A stretch of 64,000 bases of DNA from Bacteroidales bacterium (GCA_028689615.1 JAQVCV010000002.1:84092-148091), one strand, 5' to 3'; shown: positions 13,865-23,670, counted from the first letter of the stretch. Program-made: numbers and translations. The notes: a model not told the origin generated them from the sequence alone.

Positions 13865-15839
13865 AATGAAGAGTTTGTGGCCTCTTTGGCCTAAAATCAA
13901 GGAATTGAAGTGATGAAACACCACTGAACTCAAACAGGAAACCCGATTTATTCTCAGGCAATCCAGGGTAAAAACCTGCTCTCAGCTTGATGGTTTTTAA
14001 AACAAGGTTTTCGTTTCGCAACATGCAACCAAAGCCAAAGCCCGAATAGAGATTACTCTGACCCGCCCTGCCTGGCTCTGGTCCGATCCATGCCAGATTG
14101 GCATATGCAAACCAGGCCAATTTAAACCCATAGTAATAAACTGGGGTGAACACCATGCTGGTAAAATTTGAAGTTATTTTCTGATTACCACTAAAATACA
14201 GTGTATCAAAAGCTCTAAGGCCACCCACACCCAGTTCTTTCACAACATGAAATGACTCCCCTTCCAACCGCCTGATCCCTGAGGCATATTTAAGGGTCAG
14301 AAAATGCCTCACTTTATTAAAAAAACGGTATTGAAGGGGCGAAAAATAATCGATCGTAACACTAGCATACCCTTGATTCATAACCCCTTTAGTCCAGTAG
14401 CCATCACCTGAAAACCGACCCGACAGGTATCCAAACCTGTTGATGTAGCGCGCTATTGCAAAAGAAAGACCCGAATAATAACGCTGAGAATACTCATAAG
14501 CATCGGGGCCAAAGCTCAAGGAGCATTTGAAGCCATACGGGATGTCTTCGGTTCGCCCAAACTGATAAATGTAATTACCAGTATAATAAAAGTTTCGAGA
14601 AAGAGTGACGCTGCCAATTATTTGTGAAGAGTTGTGAAACAACTGGTTGCTATCAACATCAACATAGGGTCGCTTGGTAAACAGTTTGTTTTGAAGCGCT
14701 ACGGCGAAAACCAGATTCAATGGCCTTTTGGCATTACCTAATCGGAATGCCTGACCAAGCCACAATACTTGCTGGTTCAGCCGAAGATCGTATTGCTTTA
14801 AAGATGGAGAATACAAACTTTTAGTTTCATTTTGGTGGTACAATTCAAGACCTCCTGCAACCTTGGTACCGACACTGAAAAAATCTCGAAACAACCTGAT
14901 TCCTATGCTATTGTTCCTGATTTTATGTACGACATCTGTTTCAGCATTCACGAATGTGCCCCGGATGTTGTCAACCCTGTAAGAAAACTTTGAAATACTG
15001 AACACTGCTCCCTCCTTTGTATTGTAGCGCATGGTTGAGGATACGCGGTGTCCCAGACCTAAAAAATTGTGGTTATAGACATCCATATCCCAAACAGCAA
15101 TGTTGGGCACCTCCACATAGATGCCAAAAGAAAACAGATCTTTTGTGATAACAAACAAATCAACTTCATTATCAGCGGCACCAACCGGGACCAACACAAG
15201 GGCAGCCTCCTCGAAATAGGGAAGCGAACGAAGCAATTGAGCATTTTCGGAAATGACCACAGGATCAACCGTATCGCCTTCTTGCACAAAAAGATTTTCG
15301 AGTATTACTCTTTTGCGCGTGGTCATATGAAGTTTGTTACCTGTTCTGCCCAGCCATGTCTGGGCTTTTTGTCCTGGATTGGTGAGGGTTGGGCCGAATA
15401 CATCCAGTTGCTCCACAACCAATTTTCTGATCTTCATACCACTAAAAGGCTCAAAACGCTGAAAACCCTCCAGCTTATTACTCCCTGGCTGGATTTCAGA
15501 AACAATTTGCCTGCTCGTTGGCACCAATATATCAAACACATGCAGCATCAAACTGCTTCTGGAGGCCACCATCCTCAGAGAATCATAAAAAGCTACAGAA
15601 TGGCGGTAAGGATCGCGAACAATACGACAATTCGCGGCATCACCCGGGGCTATCAGGGTGTCGGAACGAATGAATCTGCTCTGCCCGTCAATCTGAACCA
15701 GGGTTCCGGCACAAAGAAAAAGGGTATCGTTTCTGTAAGTATTGCACGACCGATCCTCGGATTGAGTGCTGCCACGGGATGAAAACAACAGAATAAGACA
15801 AAGGATCAAAACGAACCTCACAAGATGCTCATCACTCAT
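13857..15839 (-). CDS. Outer-membrane protein with POTRA domain and beta-barrel (Omp85-like)
   Basis: A 660-residue surface protein. The start at 15839 gives a clean signal peptide (VRFVLILCLILLFSSRG before TQS). Residues about 160-240 contain a POTRA-like unit (VILENLFVQEGDTVDPVVI, then LLRSLPYFEEAALVLVPV and VDLFVITKD), and the rest is a long antiparallel beta pattern with aromatic-rich strands, an RAGFYPGL segment and a barrel-like C-terminus. This is the organisation of BamA/TamA relatives but with one POTRA instead of several and with an N-terminal domain before it. It follows the phosphoglucomutase gene in a minus-strand operon. A role in exporting a surface glycan or protein is possible; substrate unknown. 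An upstream start (15947) would add a non-signal extension and is less likely. Confidence 0.7.
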   Translation of the reverse strand: MSDEHLVRFVLILCLILLFSSRGSTQSEDRSCNTYRNDTLFLCAGTLVQIDGQSRFIRSDTLIAPGDAANCRIVRDPYRHSVAFYDSLRMVASRSSLMLHVFDILVPTSRQIVSEIQPGSNKLEGFQRFEPFSGMKIRKLVVEQLDVFGPTLTNPGQKAQTWLGRTGNKLHMTTRKRVILENLFVQEGDTVDPVVISENAQLLRSLPYFEEAALVLVPVGAADNEVDLFVITKDLFSFGIYVEVPNIAVWDMDVYNHNFLGLGHRVSSTMRYNTKEGAVFSISKFSYRVDNIRGTFVNAETDVVHKIRNNSIGIRLFRDFFSVGTKVAGGLELYHQNETKSLYSPSLKQYDLRLNQQVLWLGQAFRLGNAKRPLNLVFAVALQNKLFTKRPYVDVDSNQLFHNSSQIIGSVTLSRNFYYTGNYIYQFGRTEDIPYGFKCSLSFGPDAYEYSQRYYSGLSFAIARYINRFGYLSGRFSGDGYWTKGVMNQGYASVTIDYFSPLQYRFFNKVRHFLTLKYASGIRRLEGESFHVVKELGVGGLRAFDTLYFSGNQKITSNFTSMVFTPVYYYGFKLAWFAYANLAWIGPEPGRAGQSNLYSGFGFGCMLRNENLVLKTIKLRAGFYPGLPENKSGFLFEFSGVSSLQFLDFRPKRPQTLHYE

Positions 15840-15943
15840 TTTCAACCATTTGCCCCAATAATTCATCATCAAAGTCGTTAATTCAAAGCCAAAAGGGCTG
15901 TATCCGCTATTACCGATGCAGCCCAGAAGAGTTAAAGCACCTC

Positions 15944-17686
15944 TCAACCCTGAAGGCCCAAATCGGCTTTTATAGCATCAATTCGTTGACGGAGTTCTGC
16001 TTCGGCAGCAATTAGATCCGTTGCGCCGGCTTCACCTTTCACTCCAAAATAAAACTTAATTTTGGGCTCGGTTCCGGAAGGGCGTACAGTTATTTTCGAT
16101 CCGTCAGCCGTGAAGAATTGCAACACGTCGGAAGCGGGAAGGTCAATACTCTGGCTGGTTCCGGTAACTGTATCAACCGAACGACGCAGCTTATAGTCTT
16201 TTATCAACCTTACCTTCGATCCGTTTATTGTATCAGGCGGATCTGTCCTGTATTTTTCCATGAGGGCAGCAATCTCCTCGGCTCCGCTCTTCCCCTTGCG
16301 TGTTATGGATATAAGCCCCTCAAGATAAAGGCCGTATTTGCCATAAATCTCGAGCAACACATCGTAAAGTGTCATTTTTCGCGATGCGGCCCAGGCGGCA
16401 GTTTCAGCAATTAAACAACAGGCACTCACAGCATCTTTATCGCGCACGGCATCTCCTATCAGGTAGCCATAGCTCTCCTCCCCGCCAAAGAGGTAGGTCA
16501 TATGCCCCTCCTTTTCACGGATTATCCCGGCGATGTATTTAAAACCTGTCAGCACATCAAAATAGGGTATGCCTTCAGCACGAGCCATATCGGCCAGCAA
16601 CTCGGAGGTAACAATGGTTTTTACAATAAATTCATTCCCTTTCAGGTCGGCTTTTGCCTTCCGTTGCGTGATGATGTAATATTGAAGAATAGCCGCTGTT
16701 TGGTTTCCATTGAGCAGAATGAAATCGCCGCGACTATCGAGTACAGCAATTCCAACACGGTCAGCATCGGGATCGGTAGCCATCACCAGGGAAGCCCCCG
16801 AAGCTTTGGCTTTGGCAATAGCCATCTCGAGAGCTGCAGGTTCTTCGGGATTTGGCGAATGCACAGTAGGGAAATCTCCATCGGGCACCATTTGTTCGTC
16901 AACGCCAATGATGTTTTTAAATCCAAAGGCTTGCAGTGCCATCGGTGTCAAGCGGGTTCCTGTTCCGTGAATAGGTGTGTAAACAATTTTTATCTCTTGT
17001 TGGGCTTTAATCAATTCAGGGCGAATAGACAGCGAGGCGATCATGTTCACGTAGGCGTCATCAATTTCCTTCCCGATTTTTTCGACAAGGGAGGATTCCA
17101 GTTCCATCTTTACCTCCGACAATGAGGTAATGGACCTAACTTCGTTGATGATTCCTTTATCGTGAGGGTCGATGATTTGAGCCCCGTCTTCCCAATAAAC
17201 TTTGTAGCCATTGTATTCTTTGGGGTTGTGCGATGCGGTGATCATGATCCCTGTTTGACACTTCAGGTACCTGATTGCAAAAGAGAGTTCGGGTGTTGGG
17301 CGAATATCGTCAAAAACATAAACTTTGATTCCGTTGGCCGACAAAACCGCTGCAACGGTATCGGCAAAGAGGGTATTGTTGTTCCGTGAGTCAAATGAAA
17401 TCACGGCACCAATTTGCGGCAAGGCTGAGAAATGATTTAAAAGATAATTGGCCAATCCCTGGGTTGCCATCCCAACGGTGTAGCGATTCATCCTGTTTGT
17501 TCCGGGTCCCATAATTCCGCGCAAACCGCCTGTGCCAAATTCAAGATCCCGATAGAATGCATCTATTAAGGCGGTGGGGTTTTCGTGCATCATTCCGGCA
17601 ACTTCAGCCCTGGTGGCGGCGTCGTATGGTTCAAGAGTCCATTGCTGAGCTCTTTCGAGGATTTCTGAGGGAAGTGTATTGTTCAT
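15944..17686 (-). CDS. pgm: Phosphoglucomutase/phosphomannomutase family (alpha-D-phosphohexomutase)
   Basis: Interconverts hexose 1- and 6-phosphates, feeding UDP-glucose synthesis. The 580-residue cytosolic enzyme is of the long PGM2/PgcA type. Visible motifs: substrate entry FGTGGLRGIMGPGTNRMN (residues about 50-67), phosphoserine loop ITASHNPKEYNGYKVY (serine near 153), metal loop ATDPDADRVG, sugar-specificity loop FGGEESYGY, and phosphate-binding RPSGTEPKIKFY near the C-terminus. All catalytic elements are intact. It lies 20 bases after the GxxExxY gene, in one operon with RmlD and UDP-xylose synthase genes, which supports a role in supplying nucleotide sugars. Confidence 0.93.
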   Translation of the reverse strand: MNNTLPSEILERAQQWTLEPYDAATRAEVAGMMHENPTALIDAFYRDLEFGTGGLRGIMGPGTNRMNRYTVGMATQGLANYLLNHFSALPQIGAVISFDSRNNNTLFADTVAAVLSANGIKVYVFDDIRPTPELSFAIRYLKCQTGIMITASHNPKEYNGYKVYWEDGAQIIDPHDKGIINEVRSITSLSEVKMELESSLVEKIGKEIDDAYVNMIASLSIRPELIKAQQEIKIVYTPIHGTGTRLTPMALQAFGFKNIIGVDEQMVPDGDFPTVHSPNPEEPAALEMAIAKAKASGASLVMATDPDADRVGIAVLDSRGDFILLNGNQTAAILQYYIITQRKAKADLKGNEFIVKTIVTSELLADMARAEGIPYFDVLTGFKYIAGIIREKEGHMTYLFGGEESYGYLIGDAVRDKDAVSACCLIAETAAWAASRKMTLYDVLLEIYGKYGLYLEGLISITRKGKSGAEEIAALMEKYRTDPPDTINGSKVRLIKDYKLRRSVDTVTGTSQSIDLPASDVLQFFTADGSKITVRPSGTEPKIKFYFGVKGEAGATDLIAAEAELRQRIDAIKADLGLQG

Positions 17687-17706
17687 AAAGCGTACTGGTT
17701 TGAAGA

Positions 17707-18102
17707 TTAATTTCTTTCACTTTTTTTAGCTATTACCCTGTGGACACCCGAAGCTGGGTCGGCGTGGAAATCGATAACCAGACCCGACAACCGGTTGAGC
17801 AACCTGAGCAGGACCTGCATCCGTGCCACAGCCTGAGGGAGATTTGCAGCACCGGTAACAAAATCAACAGGGATTTCATTATCAACAAAAAGTGGCACAA
17901 CAATAAGCGATTCCGGTTTCAACCCTTTATAGTTGAATGGAAGCACAAGGTTGGTCCGGGAGTTTAGCCCACGCAAGCGCAATTCGTGAAGCAGGCATTC
18001 GACATACAGAGACTGGGCGAGCCCGCCGCCAATGGTTTTAATTACCTCTGAGGCCGAATCGCCAACCGTACTGAGCAATCGCGATCGTTCTGCCTTGTTC
18101 AT
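17707..18102 (-). CDS. GxxExxY-family protein, degenerate
   Basis: A 131-residue protein with the length and pattern of the GxxExxY family, which has a PD-(D/E)XK nuclease-like fold and is often found beside polysaccharide genes. The signature helix reads GLAQSLY (residues 27-33), where Gln30 replaces the defining Glu. The following LHELRLRGLNSRTNLVLPFNYKG matches the family. The expected Asp and ExK catalytic strands are replaced by SLIVVPLFVDNEIPVDFVTG, so metal-dependent catalysis looks lost. The C-terminal LLNRLSGLVIDFHADP is as in the family. Three-base and 20-base gaps tie it to rmlD and pgm. Its function is unknown even for intact members. Confidence 0.72.
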   Translation of the reverse strand: MNKAERSRLLSTVGDSASEVIKTIGGGLAQSLYVECLLHELRLRGLNSRTNLVLPFNYKGLKPESLIVVPLFVDNEIPVDFVTGAANLPQAVARMQVLLRLLNRLSGLVIDFHADPASGVHRVIAKKSERN

Positions 18103-18105
18103 AAA

Positions 18106-18963
18106 TTAACTGTTTTCGAGTAAAGGGATGCAACGGGCCAGACTATCGCGCCACCAAGGGATTGTGATTTGAAAGGCGGTTTTGATTTTTTGCTTGTCAA
18201 ACACGCTGTAATGAGGTCGGGGAGCAGGAAGAGGGTACTCTTCGGAGCGGATGGCCTCGAAAGTGCAAGCTATGTTGCTTTGCCGGCACACCTCTTGAGC
18301 AAAGTCAAACCAGCTTACCACCCCTTCGTTGGCGTAGTGATAAATCCCGCCATCGGCTTTGTGATGATTCACAATTTGCAGAATAGCAGCGGCTAAATCT
18401 GCAGCATGGGTGGGTCCGCCCACCTGATCGTAAACCACGCGCAGATGACCACGTTCGGCGCCATACTTTCGCATGGTTTTCACAAAATTTTGCCCGTAGG
18501 CAGAATAAAGCCACGAAGTTCTTATTACAATGGCTGTAGGATCGGCGTCAAGAACAGTTTGTTCGCCTTTGAGTTTACTTTGGCCGTATTTGGAACGTGG
18601 ATTCACCCAATCGGTCTCCTTGTAAGGTTTGCAACTGGTTCCATCAAAAACATAGTCGGTAGAGATGTGCACGAGGCGGGCACCTGTCTCTTTGGCAACA
18701 GTAGCGAGCACACCAGGAGCAACACCATTGATTAACATTGCTTTATCGAAATCAGTTTCAGCCTTATCCACTGCGGTGTAAGCGGCACAGTTAACCACCC
18801 AATCCACCGGATGGACTGACATCCAGGTTTTCAGACCATCTTTTTGAGTAATATCAAGGTCCAAATCCATGAAATAAAACCGGAATTGAGGAAAAAGGGG
18901 AGCCAGAACCCTGAGTTCATTGCCCAATTGACCCTTGCTGCCGGTTACCAAAATATTTTTCAT
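18106..18963 (-). CDS. rfbD: dTDP-4-dehydrorhamnose reductase
   Basis: NADPH-dependent last step of dTDP-L-rhamnose synthesis. The 285-residue product has the reductase-type Rossmann start (NILVTGSKGQLGNEL), DLDITQ and VDWVVNCAAYTAVDKAE, the SDR catalytic set STDYVFDG (Ser/Thr) with YGQSKLKGE (Tyr-x-x-x-Lys), and the rhamnose-binding RTSWLYSAYGQNFVKTM. All are intact and length is normal. The partner genes rfbA, rfbB and rfbC are not in the operon; instead it sits between UDP-xylose synthase and a GxxExxY gene. It could therefore serve rhamnose made from genes elsewhere or a related 4-keto sugar. Confidence 0.92.
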   Translation of the reverse strand: MKNILVTGSKGQLGNELRVLAPLFPQFRFYFMDLDLDITQKDGLKTWMSVHPVDWVVNCAAYTAVDKAETDFDKAMLINGVAPGVLATVAKETGARLVHISTDYVFDGTSCKPYKETDWVNPRSKYGQSKLKGEQTVLDADPTAIVIRTSWLYSAYGQNFVKTMRKYGAERGHLRVVYDQVGGPTHAADLAAAILQIVNHHKADGGIYHYANEGVVSWFDFAQEVCRQSNIACTFEAIRSEEYPLPAPRPHYSVFDKQKIKTAFQITIPWWRDSLARCIPLLENS

Positions 18964-18975
18964 AACGGGAAAGAA

Positions 18976-19911
18976 TTACACAACTGTTTTAAAAAAGGCG
19001 ATTGTTCGGGCGAGGCCCTCCTCCAACTGGATGCGTGGCTCCCAGTTCAGAATAGATTTGGCCTTCTCGATATTAGGCTGACGCTGCATAGGATCGTCGG
19101 AAGGGAGAGGCTGGAACACAATTTTCGATTTTGAACCGGTCATATCGATTACTTTTTGAGCCAGTTCCAAAATCGTAAACTCGCCCGGGTTGCCAATGTT
19201 GATTGGTCCGGTGATGGTGTCGGGGGTATTCATCAACCTGATGGCACCTTCCACCAAATCGTCAACATATTGGAAGCTGCGTGTTTGACTGCCATCGCCA
19301 TAAATCGTGATGTCTTCGTTTTTCAGAGCCTGAACAATGAAATTTGAAACCACACGCCCATCGTTTGGGTGCATACGCGGCCCATAGGTATTAAAGATGC
19401 GCATGATTTTAATCCTGACATTATTTTGCCTGTGGTAATTAACAAACAGAGCTTCGGCGCATCGTTTCCCTTCATCGTAGCATGCACGGAGTCCAATGGG
19501 GTTGACATGCCCCCAATATTCCTCGGTTTGAGGATGTTCCAAAGGATCTCCATACACTTCACTGGTTGATGCCTGCAGTATTTTAGCCTGAATACGTTTG
19601 GCAAGTCCAAGCATGTTCACGGCACCCATTACCGATGTTTTAATGGTTTTAATCGGGTTATACTGATAGTGAACAGGCGAGGCGGGGCAAGCCAGGTTAA
19701 AGATCTCATCCACCTCTATAAAAAAGGGCATGGTAACATCGTGCCTGATAAGTTCAAAATATGGATTCGACAGCAAATGAGCCACATTGGCTTTCTGACC
19801 GGTAAAATAATTATCGAGGCAAATCACTTCGTTGCCTTCGTTGAGAAGCCTTTCGCACAAATGCGAACCAATGAACCCTGCTCCACCCGTAACTAAAATT
19901 TTCTTTTTCAT
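18976..19911 (-). CDS. uxs: UDP-glucuronate decarboxylase (UDP-xylose synthase), SDR family
   Basis: Converts UDP-glucuronate to UDP-xylose with bound NAD+. The 311-residue product carries [19 protein letters not shown], the diagnostic [11 protein letters not shown] loop of UXS-type enzymes, the catalytic [15 protein letters not shown] (Thr/Ser) and [11 protein letters not shown] (Tyr-x-x-x-Lys), and [17 protein letters not shown]. The substrate UDP-glucuronate is provided by the dehydrogenase encoded just upstream. First gene of the five-gene minus-strand operon that ends at the prophage, separated from the dehydrogenase gene by a terminator. UDP-xylose or UDP-4-keto-pentose would feed a capsule or O-glycan. 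Confidence 0.92.
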   Translation of the reverse strand: MKKKILVTGGAGFIGSHLCERLLNEGNEVICLDNYFTGQKANVAHLLSNPYFELIRHDVTMPFFIEVDEIFNLACPASPVHYQYNPIKTIKTSVMGAVNMLGLAKRIQAKILQASTSEVYGDPLEHPQTEEYWGHVNPIGLRACYDEGKRCAEALFVNYHRQNNVRIKIMRIFNTYGPRMHPNDGRVVSNFIVQALKNEDITIYGDGSQTRSFQYVDDLVEGAIRLMNTPDTITGPINIGNPGEFTILELAQKVIDMTGSKSKIVFQPLPSDDPMQRQPNIEKAKSILNWEPRIQLEEGLARTIAFFKTVV

Positions 19912-19960
19912 AAAATGGTTAATAAAGTGATCATCTAACTTTTAGCAAAACATCAGAGTA

Positions 19961-20005
19961 AAAAAAGCCAACCGGCAAACAGAATAAAGAAACTGCTTGC
20001 CGGTT
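19961..20005 (-). terminator. Intrinsic terminator after UDP-glucose dehydrogenase gene
   Basis: On the minus strand AACCGGCAA (20005-19997) pairs with TTGCCGGTT (19978-19970) and is followed by GGCTTTTTT (19969-19961). It lies directly downstream of the dehydrogenase stop and separates that gene from the decarboxylase operon. Confidence 0.8.
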
Positions 20006-20025
20006 GTTAAGTGCAATCGGATCAG

Positions 20026-21351
20026 TTAGTTTTTAGTATTAATACCGATGCAATAGTAATCAAATCCCAAATCTTTCATTTCACTGATGTCATAGACATT
20101 ACGTCCATCCAACACCACCAGGGCACGCATTAATTTTTTGATAACATTGAAATTGGGGAATTTAAATTCAGGCCATTCGGTTACTACCAGCAATGCATCA
20201 GCATCGATGAGCGCCTCGTATTGGTCCATGGCATACTCGATGGTATCGCCCAGAATTCGTTTGGCTTCATGCATCGCCACGGGATCGTAGGCCTTCACCT
20301 TTGCGCCTGCTTCCAAAAGTTTTTGAACCAACACCAACGACGGGGCTTCGCGCATATCGTCGGTTTGGGGTTTGAAGGAGAGGCCCCACATGGCTATGGT
20401 TTTGTTTTTTAACGATCCGAAATGAGCCTCAGCCTTGTTGAACAGAACCGATTTTTGATCGTCGTTAACATCCTCAACGGCTTTCAGCACTCTGAGAGAA
20501 TAGCCATACTCATCGGCAGTTTTTATCAGAGCTTTCACATCTTTTGGGAAACAACTTCCACCATAACCAATTCCAGGATAGATAAACTTGTTGCCAATAC
20601 GCGAATCAGACCCGATGCCCTTTCTAACTTTATTTACATCGGCACCCACCCTTTCGCAGAGGTTGGCAATGTCGTTCATAAAACTGATTTTTGTGGCCAA
20701 CATCGAGTTAGCAGCGTATTTGGTCATCTCTGCTGAAGGAATATCCATGAAAATCACAGGGTGGCCGTTCATGGTGAAAGGCTTGTAAAGCCTTGTAAAC
20801 AACTCTTCGGCACGTGAGGAGTCAACTCCGCAAACAATACGGTCGGGTTTCAGGAAATCGTTGAGGGCATCTCCCTCTTTCAGGAATTCAGGATTGGAAG
20901 CAACATCGAAGGGTATGTTCAAACCCCGCTTGTCAATCTCCTCTTTCAATACCTTGCGAACCTTTTCAGCTGTTCCAACCGGAACAGTACTCTTGGTAAC
21001 GATCAGAATATAATCACCAACACTCTGACCAACAGTGCGTGCAACATCTAATACGTATTTCAAATCGGCACTGCCATCTTCATCGGGGGGGGTACCAACG
21101 GCCGAAAAAATTACCTCAGTCCCCTCTTCAATCACCGATTTCAGATCAGTTGAAAAATGGAGCCTCCCCTTTTCAACATTACGGAGCACCATAGGCTCCA
21201 AACCGGGCTCATAAATGGGAATAATTCCCCTTTTCAGGTTCTCAATCTTCTTCACATCAATATCAACGCATGTAACGTCAATACCAACCTCAGCAAAACA
21301 AGTACCGGTTACCAATCCGACATAGCCGGTTCCAACAATAGTAATTTTCAT
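20026..21351 (-). CDS. ugd: UDP-glucose 6-dehydrogenase
   Basis: Oxidises UDP-glucose to UDP-glucuronate with two NAD+. The start at 21351 gives [21 protein letters not shown], the canonical N-terminus; a longer frame upstream is not supported because the promoter lies there. Motifs: [42 protein letters not shown], and the catalytic Cys loop [12 protein letters not shown] near residue 260; the C-terminal domain has [17 protein letters not shown]. The 441-residue length is typical. Single-gene unit with its own promoter and terminator, next to the UDP-xylose synthase operon that uses its product. Confidence 0.95.
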   Translation of the reverse strand: MKITIVGTGYVGLVTGTCFAEVGIDVTCVDIDVKKIENLKRGIIPIYEPGLEPMVLRNVEKGRLHFSTDLKSVIEEGTEVIFSAVGTPPDEDGSADLKYVLDVARTVGQSVGDYILIVTKSTVPVGTAEKVRKVLKEEIDKRGLNIPFDVASNPEFLKEGDALNDFLKPDRIVCGVDSSRAEELFTRLYKPFTMNGHPVIFMDIPSAEMTKYAANSMLATKISFMNDIANLCERVGADVNKVRKGIGSDSRIGNKFIYPGIGYGGSCFPKDVKALIKTADEYGYSLRVLKAVEDVNDDQKSVLFNKAEAHFGSLKNKTIAMWGLSFKPQTDDMREAPSLVLVQKLLEAGAKVKAYDPVAMHEAKRILGDTIEYAMDQYEALIDADALLVVTEWPEFKFPNFNVIKKLMRALVVLDGRNVYDISEMKDLGFDYYCIGINTKN

Positions 21352-21384
21352 AGACCGTAATTTTTTGGTTTGTTCTTTACTGAA

Positions 21385-21414
21385 CAAATATAAGGTATAA
21401 TCAGGTTTCTCCAA
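21385..21414 (-). promoter_or_regulatory. Bacteroidetes-type promoter for ugd
   Basis: On the minus strand TATATTTG (21392-21385) matches the -7 consensus TAnnTTTG, with TTG (21414-21412) 19 bases upstream as the -33 element. The start codon is 34 bases downstream. Confidence 0.6.
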
Positions 21415-21626
21415 CCTCCGGCAAACATTTTTTTTTACTTTCTCCTACACTTTTGTTTCACCCCTATGATAACGAATTAGGAAAGTTAAACTTTGTTAAA
21501 CTCTTGCGGACAATCGATTTTTCTTCGTAAGTTTATTTAACCAAATGGTTAATTTTCAAGAATTCCAGGAGGTCTGGCATCCCAAAGGGAAACCAGCTAA
21601 AGAATATTTGCTTTAAATTACTGAAA

Positions 21627-23501
21627 ATGAGCGTAACCCGTACGTTTGACCTTCTCGAAAGGTATCGCGATCAGTTTATCAAGCCCGATGTACTCGCGGC
21701 AAAAAAAGACGGAGAATGGATAAAATACAGCACGCAGGATTATATCGACTTCTCGTGGTGGTTTGCAAGTGGCCTGCTTGAACTAGGCTACAACAAAGGA
21801 GATAAGATCATTACCGTGAGCAACAACCGTCCGGAATGGAATTTTGTGGACATGGGCATGGCGCTGGTCGGAGTGGTACATGTGCCCGTTTATCCTACGA
21901 TCGGCCCTGATGAATACCTACACATCTTAGAACACTCCGACGCCCGCAGCATCATTATTTCAGACAGGTTGCTTCTCAACAAAATCAGACCAGTGCTGGA
22001 AAATGTAAAAACCTTGGAAGCCGTTTACACCTTCAACAACCTTGAAGCGGAAACCAATTGGTCGGAAATTGTAGAATCAGGGCGGATCAATTTCAAAAAA
22101 AACAAGCCCATTATTGAAGATATCTCGGGCAACATCAGACCCGAAGATATTGTTACCCTGATTTATACATCAGGAACAACAGGGACTCCCAAGGGGGTGA
22201 TGCTCTCGCATCAAAACCTGGTTACCAATTTTATAGCCACCTCCAAAGTTCAGCCACTCGATCACAGGCACAAGGTATTAAGTTTTCTCCCCTTGTGTCA
22301 TGTTTATGAACGCATGATGAACTACCACTTTCAATACCGTGGCATTAGCATTTACTACGCCGAAAACCTTGGCACAGTCAGCAACAACCTCAAAGAGATC
22401 AAGGCCGACGGCTTCAACTCGGTTCCCAGGCTGCTCGAAAAAGTTTACGACAAAATAGTTGCTACCGGGAAAGACCTCCCGGGAATTAAAAAAAGAATTT
22501 TCTTTTGGGCTTTAAACCTTGGTCTGCGGTATGAGCTGAGTGGACGAAGCTTTTGGTATGACTGGCAAAGAAGCCTTGCCGACAAGTTGGTTTACAAAAA
22601 ATGGCGGGAGGCTCTTGGCGGGGAAATCAAAATCATTGTTTCTGGAGGATCTGCCCTACAACCCCGTCTGGCACGCCTGTTCTGGGCAGCAGGGATGAGA
22701 GTAATGGAAGGATACGGACTAACCGAAACTGCCCCAGTGATTGCTGTGAGCTGGCCCGACTATCCCAACCTTAAATTTGGAACAGTAGGACCTGTTCTTG
22801 AAGGTGTTGAAGTAAAATTTGACGACGATGGCGAGATTTTGGTAAAAGGACCCAACGTGATGAAAGGGTATTATAAAGATCCCGAAGCCACATCCAATGT
22901 TATTGACGAAGATGGCTGGTTTCACACGGGAGATGTTGGGTATCTGGACGAGGGGAAATTTCTTAAAATCACCGACAGAAAAAAGGAGATGTTCAAACTG
23001 TCGGCCGGCAAATACATTGCACCTCAAAGCATCGAAAACAAGTTTAAAGAATCCATCTTCATAGAACAAATCATGGTGGTGGGCGAAAACGAAAAATTTG
23101 CGAGTGCTCTCATTTCTCCAAATTTCAACCACCTCCACTTCTGGGCCTCGAAACATAAAATTCACTACCGCGACAACGAAGAGCTTATCAACCTCCCCGA
23201 AGTGCTCAAACGGATGTCGTTGGAAGTTGAAAAAGTAAACAAAACCCTGGGCTCTCATGAGCAAATCAAACGGTTCAGGATGGTATGTGAGGAGTGGTCG
23301 CCTCAAACCGGAGAGCTTAGTCCTACACTCAAACTCAAACGGAACGTCATTTCCCGCAAATACCACCACATCCTGGAAGAGATTTACGGGTATTCAAGAC
23401 AAAATGGCAACCCCAAAACCTCGGCACGCACCCTGATCAACCTCCCTATGGTGCTCCGAAACAGGATCATTAATGGAATTACCAAAATAACAGGCGAATA
23501 A
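21627..23501 (+). CDS. Long-chain fatty-acid--CoA ligase (AMP-forming)
   Basis: Activates long-chain fatty acids to acyl-CoA through an acyl-adenylate. The 624-residue product has the adenylate-forming motifs in order: ATP-binding LIYTSGTTGTPKGVML (about residues 180-195), GYGLTETAPV (about 365-375), DGWFHTGDVGYLDEG with TDRKKEMFKLSAGKYIAP (about 430-465) containing the hinge and the C-terminal lysine region. The long middle segment with KADGFNSVPRLLEKVYDKI is typical of FadD15-type enzymes. Monocistronic: promoter region upstream is shared with divergent ugd and a strong terminator follows. The exact chain-length specificity cannot be read. Confidence 0.93.
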   Translation: MSVTRTFDLLERYRDQFIKPDVLAAKKDGEWIKYSTQDYIDFSWWFASGLLELGYNKGDKIITVSNNRPEWNFVDMGMALVGVVHVPVYPTIGPDEYLHILEHSDARSIIISDRLLLNKIRPVLENVKTLEAVYTFNNLEAETNWSEIVESGRINFKKNKPIIEDISGNIRPEDIVTLIYTSGTTGTPKGVMLSHQNLVTNFIATSKVQPLDHRHKVLSFLPLCHVYERMMNYHFQYRGISIYYAENLGTVSNNLKEIKADGFNSVPRLLEKVYDKIVATGKDLPGIKKRIFFWALNLGLRYELSGRSFWYDWQRSLADKLVYKKWREALGGEIKIIVSGGSALQPRLARLFWAAGMRVMEGYGLTETAPVIAVSWPDYPNLKFGTVGPVLEGVEVKFDDDGEILVKGPNVMKGYYKDPEATSNVIDEDGWFHTGDVGYLDEGKFLKITDRKKEMFKLSAGKYIAPQSIENKFKESIFIEQIMVVGENEKFASALISPNFNHLHFWASKHKIHYRDNEELINLPEVLKRMSLEVEKVNKTLGSHEQIKRFRMVCEEWSPQTGELSPTLKLKRNVISRKYHHILEEIYGYSRQNGNPKTSARTLINLPMVLRNRIINGITKITGE

Positions 23502-23529
23502 AAGCCAGTCACCCACACACCTTTGCACA

Positions 23530-23557
23530 CCCCGGGAGCTCTTTTCCGGGGTTTTTT
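23530..23557 (+). terminator. Intrinsic terminator after acyl-CoA ligase gene
   Basis: CCCCGG (23530-23535) pairs with CCGGGG (23546-23551), followed by six T (23552-23557). Confidence 0.85.
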
Positions 23558-23670
23558 GTGTAAAATGAGCCGGTGTACAAACTTTATAACCCGAATATTG
23601 TTGAAGGTACAACACTTTACAGCTACTGTTGTAAAGAAAAACTATTCACAATCGCCTTAACTGCAAAACT

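Noticed and set aside
13478..13894. 138-codon plus-strand frame opposite the HAD fragment
   Set aside because: It crosses the prophage boundary and is antisense to a clear DxDGT-containing HAD frame; coincidental.
15069..17125. Plus-strand frames of 237 and 207 codons within the barrel and phosphoglucomutase genes
   Set aside because: Complement of convincing minus-strand genes with intact motifs; products lack any fold pattern.
17687..19911. Complete dTDP-rhamnose operon
   Set aside because: Only the reductase is present; the enzyme next to it has the LACPASP loop of UDP-xylose synthase rather than the RmlB dehydratase signature.
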